Below, piece by piece: positions 1-12,000 of a stretch of 64,000 nt of DNA (positions within the stretch are counted from its first letter, which is position 1; every line of letters starts with the position of its first letter). Where the stretch lies: contig BQMF02000376.1 of NCBI GenBank assembly GCA_027922465.2, positions 248,001 to 312,000 on the forward strand. The letters are read 5' to 3'. The position numbers and the translations under genes are program-made. Under the pieces are notes generated by a model, which saw nothing but the letters and a program-made list of their open reading frames with translations, was not told the DNA's origin and did no database searches. The DNA comes from Turritopsis dohrnii. Its lineage: Eukaryota; Cnidaria; Hydrozoa; Anthoathecata; Oceaniidae.

Positions 1-44
1 TCTTAATTTCATTTTAGTTTATTTGAAACATCTTCAAGAATATA

Positions 45-81
45 AAGTTTTCTTTATTTTCTAGATGGTCTCCAATTAATT
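45..81 (+). other. Splice acceptor before the first visible GEMIN5 exon
   Basis: A pyrimidine-rich tract ending in TTTTCTAG lies at 57-64, so the first visible exon starts at 65. A short out-of-frame ATG at 65-67 meets a stop after four codons. The GEMIN5 frame stays open from the acceptor to the ATG at 82. The exon could therefore be a 5' UTR exon (cis- or trans-spliced leader) or could continue coding sequence from an exon outside the window. I take 82 as the start because the conserved cap-binding segment follows only about 43 residues later. Confidence 0.6.
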
Positions 82-3000
82 ATGAGTTCTGTAAAAAGTA
101 ACAGTGATTCAGTTAATTGGAGAGTTGCAGATAAGAAAAATGAAACAGCTTTCCAGTTTCAAGAAAATGACGAATCTGAGTTTTCTTGTGTGTTGCCTGC
201 ATCTGCTAATTGGTATTGCAGCAGTATCATATCTTGTCTGAATGGTTACTGTGCCGTAGGATGCAAAAATGCTGTCTTTGTGGTTAATCTGCGAAAGAAT
301 CCTCCAGTGTTTGAGTGGGACATCTGTGCTTCGCCAACTATCAGTACCAAAGTCACAGCTGTTGCTCTTATTTCATCTATTGGTTCAAGAAATACAATTC
401 CAGATTACGTAGTTGTCGGTATGGAAGATGGCCTAACTAGAATGTTCAATTATGATGAGAAGAAAATTTATAGGGAACATCGCAAACATTTGGTGAAAAT
501 CTGACATCATTTTTTATGCTAATGCTACTGCGAAATTTTATTGTAATCAAATTTATTTTCGTTATAGAGTAAAGTAACTGGTATCGCATGGTCCAGGATT
601 TCTCCTGGAATATTTTGGTCAGGTAATGATTGAGGAATGTGTAAAAACTTTATAAAATCAACTTCAGAATAAGGAATAGTGAAAAAAAAACAATGTAAAT
701 CAAAATCAACTAGAAGCCATTAGGCTTGAACAATTTCCACATCACCCCTTGAGAAAATTGCTTTAGGCTAATTTTCAAGATGTCTGAATGACTTGTACAC
801 TGACTAATAATTTGATACAGTCTGGAATTCATCAAATTACTCCCTTCTTTAATTTATTTAACTTAATCTTGACAGCTTTGCAATTCACTATAATGTTTCG
901 GGGCCAGAAAAACAGTTCACCAATATCTTACGCATGATGTTTATTCATGAAATTTGAAGAACTTTCGAAATTTGGTCCAAATTTGGCCCAAATTGTCCAA
1001 TTTTAGTCAATTCTGACAAAATGACTGTCAAATTCCAAATCAGCACCTTTCGAATGTGATCTGTGCAAAATTTTGTGAAATTTGAAGAACTTTCTAAATT
1101 TGGTCCAAATTTGGCCCAAATTGTCCAATTTTAGTCAATTCTGACAAAATGACTGTCAGATTTGAAATCAGCACCTTTCAAATGTAATCCATGCAAAATT
1201 TCATGAAATTTGAAGAACTTTCTAAATTTGGTCCAAATTTGGCCCAAATTGTCCAATTTTAGTCAATTCTGACAAAATGACTGTCAAATTCGAAATCAGC
1301 ACCTTTCAAATGTGATCTGTGCAAAATTTTGTGAAATTTGAAGAACTTTCTAAATTTGGTCCAAATTTGGCCCAAATTGTCCAATTTTAGTCAATTCTGA
1401 CAAAATGACTGTCAGATTTGAAATCAGCACCTTTCAAATGTAATCCATGCAAAATTTCATGAAATTTGAAGAACTTTCTAAATTTGGTCCAAATTTGGCC
1501 CAAATTGTCCAATTTTAGTCAATTCTGACAAAATGACTGTCAAATTCGAAATCAGCACCTTACAAATGTGATCTGTGCAAAATTTTGTGAAATTTGAAGA
1601 ACTTTCTAAATTTGGTCCAAATTTGGCCCAAGTTGTCCAATTTTAGTCAATTCTGACAAAATGACTGTCAAATTCGAAATCAGCACCTTTCAAATGTGAT
1701 CTGTGCAAAATTTTGTGAAATTTGAAGAACTTTCTAAATTTGGTCCAAATTTGGCCCAAATTGTCCAATTTTAGTCAATTCTGACAAAATGACTGTCAGA
1801 TTCGAAATCAGCACCTTTCAAATGTGATCTGTGAAAAAATTTTGTGAAATTTGAAGAACTTTCTAAATTTGGTCCAAATTTGGCCCAAATTGTCCAATTT
1901 TAGTCAATTCTGACAAAATGACTGTCAGATTCGAAATCAGCACCTTTCAAATGTGATCTGTGCAAAATTTTGTGAAATTTGAAGAACTTTCTAAATTTGG
2001 TCCAAATTTGGCCCAAATTGTCCAATTTTAGTCAATTCTGACAAAATGACTGTCAGATTTGAAATCAGCACCTTTCAAATGTAATCCATGCAAAATTTCA
2101 TGAAATTTGAAGAACTTTCTAAATTTGGTCCAAATTTGGCCCAAATTGTCCAATTTTAGTCAATTCTGACAAAATGACTGTCAAATTCGAAATCAGCACC
2201 TTTCAAATGTAATCCATGCAAAATTTTGTGAAATTTGAAGAACTTTCTAAATTTGGTCCAAATTTGGCCCAAATTGTCCAATTTTAGTCAATTCTGACAA
2301 AATGACTGTCAGATTTGAAATCAGCACCTTTCAAATGTAATCCATGCAAAATTTCATGAATTTTGAGGAACTTTCGAAATTTGGTCCAAATTTGGCCCAA
2401 ATTGTGCAATTTTAGTCAAGTCTGACAAAATGACCGTCAACTTCTAAATCAGCCCCTTGTCTAAATTGCCCAATTTTAGTCAAACCTGTCCTAAATTCCT
2501 AGCATAGGTCAGTCATTAACTATTCTGAATAAACAAACAATCCGAAATCCGAACGGAATTTCCGAAAACGACGAAAAACTGTGACAGAGATAGATAGATA
2601 GATACTTAGATAGAATGTGTAAACCAAACAATTTCCTACGCTATAAGCGCGGAAATTGAACAATGTGGGTTTTGAATGACATAATGAGACATAAATCTCA
2701 TCATCAGATTCCGAATAAAATTAATATAACTCATATTAATTTCTAAATTTTAAAATTTTCTAAATTTGGTCCAAATTTGGCCCAAATTGTCCAATTTTAG
2801 TCAATTCTGACAAAATGACTGTCAGATTCAAAATCAGCACCTTCCAAATGTGATCTGTGCAAAATTTTGTGAAATTTGAAGAACTTTCTAAATTTGGTCC
2901 AAATTTGGCCCAAATTGTCCAATTTTAGTCAATTCTGACAAAATGACTGTCAGATTTGAAATCAGCACCTTTCAAATGTAATCCATGCAAAATTTCATGA

Positions 3001-6000
3001 AATTTGAAGAACTTTCGAAATTTGGTCCAAATTTGGTCCAAATTGTCCAATTTTAGTCAATTCTGACAAAATGACTGTCAAATCCAAAATCAGCACCTTT
3101 CAAATGTGATCTGTGCAAAATTTTGTGAAATTTGAAGAACTTTCTAAATTTGGTCCAAATTTGGCCCAAATTGTCCAATTTTAGTCAATTCTGACAAAAT
3201 GACTGTCAGATTCGAAATCAGCACCTTTCAAATGTAATCCATGCAAAATTTCATGAAATTTGAAGAACTTTCTAAATTTGGTCCAAATTTGGCCCAAATT
3301 GTCCAATTTTAGTCAATTCTGACAAAATGACTGTCAGATTCGAAATCAGCACCTTTCAAATGTGATCTGTGCAAAATTTTGTGAAATTTGAAGAACTTTC
3401 TAAATTTGGTCCAAATTTGGCCCAAATTGTCCAATTTTAGTCAATTCTGACAAAATGACTGTCAGATTTGAAATCAGCGCCTTTCAAATGTAATCCATGC
3501 AAAATTTCATGAAATTTGAAGAACTTTCGAAATTTGGTCCAAATTTGGTCCAAATTGTCCAATTTTAGTCAATTCTGACAAAATGACTGTCAAATTCAAA
3601 ATCAGCACCTTTCAAATGTGATCTGTGCAAAATTTTGTGAAATTTGAAGAACTTTCTAAATTTGGTCCAAATTTGGCCCAAATTGTCCAATTTTAGTCAA
3701 TTCTGACAAAATGACTGTCAGATTCGAAATCAGCACCTTTCAAATGTGATCTGTGCAAAATTTTGTGAAATTTGAAGAACTTTCTAAATTTGGTCCAAAT
3801 TTGGCCCAAATTTGGCCCAAATTGTCCAACTTTAGTCAATTCTGACAAAATGACTGTCAGATTCGAAATCAGCACCTTTCAAATGTGATCTGTGCAAAAT
3901 TTTGTGAAATTTGAAGAACTTTCTAAATTTGGTCCAAATTTGGCCCAAATTGTCCAATTTTAGTCAATTCTGACAAAATGACTGTCAGATTTGAAATCAG
4001 CACCTTTCAAATGTAATCCATGCAAAATTTCATGAAATTTGAAGAACTTTCTAAATTTGGTCCAAATTTGGCCCAAATTGTCCAATTTTAGTCAATTCTG
4101 ACAAAATGACTGTCAAATTCGAAATCAGCACCTTTCAAATGTAATCCATGCAAAATTTTGTGAAATTTGAAGAACTTTCTAAATTTGGTCCAAATTTGGC
4201 CCAAATTGTCCAATTTTAGTCAATTCTGACAAAATGACTGTCAGATTTGAAATCAGCACCTTTCAAATGTAATCCATGCAAAATTTCATGAATTTTGAGG
4301 AACTTTCGAAATTTGGTCCAAATTTGGCCCAAATTGTGCAATTTTAGTCAAGTCTGACAAAATGACCGTCAACTTCTAAATCAGCCCCTTGTCTAAATTG
4401 CCCAATTTTAGTCAAACCTGTCCTAAATTCCTAGCATAGGTCAGTCATTAACTATTCTGAATAAACAAACAATCCGAAATCCGAACGGAATTTCCGAAAA
4501 CGACGAAAAACTGTGACAGAGATAGATAGATAGATACTTAGATAGAATGTGTAAACCAAACAATTTCCTACGCTATAAGCGCGGAAATTGAACAATGTGG
4601 GTTTTGAATGACATAATGAGACATAAATCTCATCATCAGATTCCAAATAAAATTAATATAAAAGCAGTTGCAAGACTAAAAAAATTTTCAATTTTTCCAA
4701 CTGTTTTTTACAATATCTGGTTTATGAAAGAAAATCCATTAATGTCTGATGTGAGATAAATCACATAACATAATTCATTTATAGCTGATGACAAAGGAAA
4801 TTTGTCAAAGTGTAATTACGAAGCAAATTCTATGAATGTTTGGACACCACTTCAAGTGCAAATTGTTGCCATGGAGTTATGTGATGTGGAGCATTTAGTT
4901 ATCATTGGGTAAAAATTCTTTTTTTTTTTTAATGCATATGGAACTCAACTGAAAAACTGAGAGAGTTTTCTTTCTTAGGTATGTCAATGGAAATATAGTG
5001 GTAGGTGACAGCAATAAAATGGAAGTAATCAAAACTTATAAAAGCCATATTGATGAAGTTTGTGCATTGTCGTGGTGCCCTTATACTTCTCATGGAAGTG
5101 AGTATGAAGTTTTTGTAACCAATTTTGCATGAACTGAAATTAACGATGATTGTTTTTTATAGCTAGTCCTCAGTTTGTTTCCGGAGCTAAAGACCGAACA
5201 TTAAGAAGATGGGACATCGGGTTAGATAAACCCATTGCAACTTATTCCATTCCTAGAAAGTTAACAGGATCTAAAAACAGCAACGATACAGCAAGAGGAA
5301 AAACGTTTCATGCTGTTGTATGGATTGATGAAGAACAGATATTGTCTGGGTATCCGAGGTAAAGTAGATATCTGAGGTTGTTGTACTGTCAGTTATAATA
5401 AGCAAGTTGTTCCAGATGTTATTGAAAGTTTTCAAAGATTTCATCGTTGTCATTCCTCTCAGATTTACTTTGTTTTGTTGTTTAGTGGAGAAATACTATG
5501 TTGGAATACAAAGACTGGAAATCGTCAAATCTTGAAAAATGCACATAATCGTCTTATATTTCAGATGTGTCTTGATACATTAACAAATCAGTTTGTCAGT
5601 GTGTCCATGGATCGAATGGTATTTTTGTATGTCTACCTACCTACTTTAGCCACGAGATTAATATAAATATTATTAATTATTGTGGTTTTTAGATTAGGAT
5701 TTGGAACGTCAAATCTTTGAAACAATTGCATTCAATTCCATCATTTGGTGGGTTTGTATATGCAGTTTCGTCCACTCCACTTGATCCAAGCACTGTCGCC
5801 ATTGGTGTTGGAGACAACATCGTTCGTAGTTGGTCCACTAATGACGTCAAAAACAGATATGACTCTACAAACTTTTGGCAAGGAATCAAGGCGAAAGTCT
5901 TGGTTGTTTTATTTCATCCTAGTAAGGAAGGAATCCTGGGTATCGGAACTGATGATGGACATGTTTTATGCACGAATGTACTTTCTCACAAGTATGATGT

Positions 6001-9000
6001 TTCAGCATCATACCATAAAAAAGCTGTTTATTCCCTATCATGGGGGCCATATTTAATTACAGATGAAAACGCTAGTGGTATATCTTTTGACTGCTTTATT
6101 TACTTATTTATTTATTTTACTTCTATCAGTATCTTTCTAGTGATGGCTATAAGTAATTTTGCAGTAACCATTATTGATATTTTCCTCATGCTGACAACAC
6201 TGTTACTTTTCTTTAGAAAATTACCGTATTAACTACTTGTATAGTGTTGGAGGTGAAGGACTGGTTCTCATGCACAAGCTTGGTGCCTTTAATCAAGATG
6301 CAGTCAATATGGCGAAGATTATAAGTAAGAACAATGAATGTAAAGTGGTGAGACATCGAACTGAATTATGTTGGAGAATTGATTACAACTTTGTCGCTAT
6401 TGGTAATGAAGATGGTACCATAGATGTTTATAAATCTATTGGATTCCATCATGTTTGCAATATAGCCATTCATAAAAAAATCATCAATTGTTTGGCATGG
6501 CACCATGATTATGGAGCAACTGATGCAACAGGTAAAATGTTTACTGATGCAACAGGTAAAATGTTTACTGATGCAACAGGTAAAATGTTTACTGATGCAA
6601 CAGGTAAAATGTTTACAGATGCAACAGGTAAAATGTTTACTGATGCAACAGGTAAAATGTTTACAGATGCAACAGGTAAAATGTTTACTGATGCAGGTAA
6701 AATGTTTATCTACACCATGATATTTTTGTTGTATCGCAAAATACCTGAATCAGCATTTATCATTTCATTTTTGAAGGTGATGAGTACACATGTTGGTTAG
6801 CATCTGGTTCGGATGAAGATTCCGTTTTTGTACATAACTTACAGGACGCTCTAATAAAACTGAACGAGAACAACAATACTTTAGTAGTTGCTACTGTTTT
6901 TCGAAAATTCTCAAATCACAGTGGAAGAATTACAAAGGTCGTGTGGAGCCCACATAAAAATGGGCTTTTAGCCAGCTCTTCGTATGATGGCTCAGTTCAA
7001 ATCTGGGATGTGATTAATGATTGCCCAATTGCCAATTTCCGTGGTCATATTGGACGCGTACACTGCGTTTTGTGGAGCTTCAATGACGCAGACATTGTTT
7101 ATTCTGGAGGTGAAGATTTCACGTTGAGAAGATGGAAGATTTCCGAACAAACATATATCACTCCACCAACAGGTTAGGCTGACGTCATTGCAGGTGTTTC
7201 ACAGCATGGAGAGTCAAAAGATTGCTACTCTTTAAACCTCAATTCGCCTCTGTATCATTTCAGTCAAGAAAACGAAGTCTAAGAAGAATAGAAAGAAGGT
7301 GAACGCCTCCCTTAATAAAGATAGCGGTGACGTCAACTCTATTGAAGTTACGTCATCGGTGTTGGCAAACGAACCTGCTGAAGAGAAGTTGTCAAACAAT
7401 ACATGTACGCTACCTGTTCTCAAAATCATACCGGCTGCTGATCACAAAGGTATGAAAAAATCTACCACACAAAAAACTTTAAGTCTTTGATTAATTACTA
7501 GGGCCGAAAATAGTCGATTTTATATTTTTTTTTTCCATCGTAAAGAGGATGCTTTCACTTAAATTTTGACGTATCAAACTTTAAATTTGGTTCATTGGTT
7601 AAAAAGTTATGACCGAAAAATTAAAAGATCACTTTTCAAAAATTGTCAAAAAAGACGAAAAAACAGGGTATCAATTAATTAGAGAAAAATATCTGTGGCC
7701 AATTTCCAGGAAAAGTGGTCAGTAAACGTGGAGATGTTGAGTCGCCTCCAAGATCTCCGGATCTCACTGTCTGTGACTTCTTCTTGTGGGGTTACATTAA
7801 ACAACAGATCTGGGAATAACCACCAAACTTGCAGCCCCAGACCCTGGACCAATTGAAAGCTTCAATCAGAAATGTTGCAGCTAATCTTGATCAGAAATGC
7901 CTGGACAGGAATGGTTAATCGTGTAATTAAGTGCTTTGGAAAAAATGGAAATACATTTCCCGATGAATAAAACAAATCTTGTGTCCTTTTCTTACAATAA
8001 AATTGATACCCTGTTTTTTCGTCTTTTTTGACAATTTTTTTTGACAAGTGATCTTTTAATTTTTCGGTCATAACTTTTTAACCAATGAACCAAATTCAAA
8101 GTTTGATACGTCAAAATTTAAGTGAAAGCATCCTCTTTACGATGGGGGAAAAAAAAATATAAAATATAAAATCGACTTTTTTCGGCCCTGGTAATTAATC
8201 AAAGACTTAAAGTTTTTTTGTGTGACACCCGGTAGAAAAGCTTCTTTCTTTTTACGTCTTTTTATTTGTTAATTTTGATGACGATAGAATTATGTTACGT
8301 TTCAGATGATAAGAAACGAAGACGAGGCAAGTCTCTATTCAAAACCTCAGCAGTGTCTGGTTCTAAGAAAAAGGAGCTCAAACAGATCGACTGCATCAAC
8401 TTGGCAGAGTATCTGCAAGGTGAACCACTACGATTCATGTATTTCTGAACTTAAAGTTTAAAAATTCTCTGCATTCTCTGCACTCCGAACTGGAAGCGAG
8501 CACTCTTACCACAAGGCTACCAGTCTACCACAAGGCTACCAGTCGGTTAAGAGAGAAGACTTTAAGCATGACACTCTGGATGAGAAATGTTCAGTGAATG
8601 TAAATGAAGATTTTTTTGGTATAATTTGAACATTTGATAGTGCTGTGTTCGAATTTCATTGTCATTTTTAAAATTGTATTTAAAGTGAATTTTGGTGTCA
8701 ACTGAAACAAATGGGGGATGTTTTGATTTGAAATTTCACCAATCAAACAAGATCCGCACAAATGCGACTTAAAATTTCAACAGTTTATCGTGTGCTCATT
8801 GTTTGTCATTGGTTGTCAATGTATCACTTGGCCGAATAGTTACCGTAGTATAATTACCAGCAAAATGAACTACTGCATTATAATGATGCTCAGATAAAAA
8901 TGTTGCTCATACCCAGGGTTGCATTGAGGACAGAGTTTTTTAGCTCCAGTATACTCTTGATAATATTAAGGTTGACATTAGTTTTAGGTAAGTTGGAAAG

Positions 9001-12000
9001 TTTTGGATCAGTTTCGAACCAGACAAAATGGGTGCCCACCCCATTTTGTTAAATCAAAATTTTAGATATTTTTTCCAGCATTCAGTTTATGGATTCTCAG
9101 TGTCCATTTGTTACTGTTTAGGAAATAGCCTTGAAAGAAGATCCAAAAACATCCAGCCTGGAGCTGACGAACATTCAGATTTAGGATTTTATGGGACGCG
9201 AAAAGATATTTTTCAATTAGTTGACACGGAATGTAAGTTAAGAAAACCTTGTAACAATTTATGATAAGCTAAGATCGATTGTAATGAAGCATTCCATCAT
9301 AGGTGAAGCTCACAAACAGGCAGGTACATTTGATCAGTTGATGCAGTTGGAGATCTGGCGAAATAACATTGGTGGAATGCTAAACCAAGGATATCAAGAA
9401 AAATCAATCACCGATACAATGGTGGCATTAAGTCCGTTAGGTAGTCTGCTTGTATTTGTCGTATGTTTTGCCAACCGGAGATGAACGCTTTTGAAAAAAT
9501 TGCCAATTGAATATAGGAATGGCTGCCAACCATGTGTGTTTGCTTGAAATGTTGTAATCTCTGTGAGAATGATAAGAATGTGTTTTTCTGGCATCCATAA
9601 AAGGAATGCTCACGCTGACTGTGAACATAATTTTCAAAACAGGTGGGTATGACATGTGGAAAGCAACTTGCCTCGCTTATGCCGAACAGTTAGAAAGTAA
9701 ACGAAATTTCGCCCTGGCGTCACTCTACTACTTGGCTGTTGGTGATATGTACAAAGCTGTTGATGTCTTTCAATCTAATGCTATGTACAGGTATCTTACG
9801 TAATCTAAAGTATATCTGGAAGTCTTTGAAATTTCAAAAACATTCTTGCATCACGATCTTCTAAGATATTTTGCTGTGTTTCTAGGGAAGCATTAACTTT
9901 GGCAAAACTTCAACTCACAAGCACTGATCCAGTTATCAATGAAATATACTTGAAGTGGGCAGCTAAATTAACAGATGAATACAATTATGAAAATGCTGCC
10001 GAATGGTACGCAGTCCATCTGGAACAATGGTTTTTAATCATATTTTTGTGACTGTCATTTCATTGATGACGGTTTTTAACTTTACAGTGATGGTTAGAGA
10101 AGTAAAAGAAATAGTATGCAGAAAATAATAAAACTCCAAGTCACGTTCGATATCTTCTTCCATGACGTGGCAGTAGTTTTTTTAGCAATATTTTTCGAAT
10201 AGATCGACAAGTGGTTAATCTTCAAACTTTCCAAGTGATTTGTTCTTTTTCGATTTCTACCCAACGTGATGAGTGTAGAGTTTCATATAGTGGGCGTCTA
10301 TTAGAAAACGTTGGAAGTTTTGAAGTAGGGCGTTATTGAAAAGAGTATTTTATGTGCTGAAGGGTCAATCTTGATTTTTTTTTCAGTTACCTGGCAGCTG
10401 GCTGTATCGAAGATGCGGTTACTGTCCTTGCTAAAAGAGCTGATTCGTCATCGTTGTTGACAGCTATTAAAGTACGGTAACGAAACCAATATTTTGCGAA
10501 ACCGTAAAACGAAGTGTATATATGGACTTGTTAACAATAATAATAGATAACATCTTGATAGGTTGCTGATCTTTATTCTCTGGAAAACCTTTCGTCGGAA
10601 TATTTGGCACCTTGTATCAAATTGCTGCTGGAGGAACATAGTTGGGACACATGTCAGCAACTCATGTCAAGATATCATGAAATCAACGTAAGTTGTAGAT
10701 TGTTGTTATTTGTTTGTGGAGTTCTTTACCGCGTATTGTCATTTGGAGCAGTCACATCTTCCCTTCTCAACGCGAGTTACCATGTTTGTTTTGATAATTT
10801 TTACCATAGTTTTTTACTATAGTTGTTCCACATGCAAGCTGTCATTGGGGAGTTATTTGCCCATTATATGGATGGATCAGATTTAGTTTCATCGACCAAT
10901 ACGAATCACGCATCACATCGTTATTATAGACCTTCTGAAACAGGTAGCTTCCGTCTCATAAGTAGTATCTTTTGTGATTCAGTTGATCTGGAATCAACAC
11001 TCACTGTGTACTCTTGTACCCTTCTACTGATTTCTCTATTGACTTTTTTAAAAAACATTTTTTGTTACGTTTTATGTATAGATTTCACTGGTTCGTTTCT
11101 GGATGTAACTTTCTCAACTCTAAAAGAAGATCTTCATATTGCAGAACACAATGTGAACAATTTTGAATTTCTTTCAACCCGATCGATCGAGGCTCTGGTG
11201 AGCGATCACAGAAGAAGTGGTTTGTCATCCAGTCAAGTATGTTTTTCTCATCGCTACAATGACACAAAATCCTTTTTTGCGGTCAAAAACACTAAAACTG
11301 AAAGCAGATTGCCATTTTTGTTTAGATTTTTCAACGTGTCTCCAACTTTATATTAGCTGGCATAGTTGGACTATTATCACACGATTTGAAATACGGTTTC
11401 CAAGCATGGCTTCAAGCGTTCGAGTTTCTTGTGATGACTGGTTACCATTCCTCTTTAGTTCAACTTTTTAAGGTCTTATTCCCGAGAAACAATTCATTTG
11501 AGAACCTTTTAAGAAAGTTCAAAGGAAAAAAACAACTGGATGGCGTACAAAGTGTTTACACGAATTTCCTTGCTTACTCAAACCTTGGTACTTTGTATTT
11601 TGCATGGTGGAATTGGTATCAAAATAATGACTGCCATGTTGAAAACAAATTTCAACACATTCAGACTGGTCACTGTGTTACGTATGTTACCATGGAAACG
11701 AAATGTTTAGATCACAGTTCGCTGGTGACAAAGGAAAGCTCTTGTAATATTAACCCAGACAATTACGACGGATTTTCAATGCTTGCCTATAGCGCTTGTA
11801 TGTTACTCTCACAAAGTCATGTGAGATGTTTTCAATTGCGGAAAAAACTTGCGAAAATTGAGGAAAAACTTCTCGAGGTCGACATTAAGCGCAGGTTGAA
11901 GCAACATTTGTTGACAGAAAACATCCGAACAAAATCCAAGACCGTGGACCCTGTTCACGATTGTTTGGAAGATGTTGTTGCCAAGGTTACGGACTATTTT

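Noticed and set aside
6505..6720. Frame with repeated QVKCLLMQ
   Set aside because: Out-of-frame shadow of the 24-bp minisatellite at the GEMIN5 exon 8 donor.
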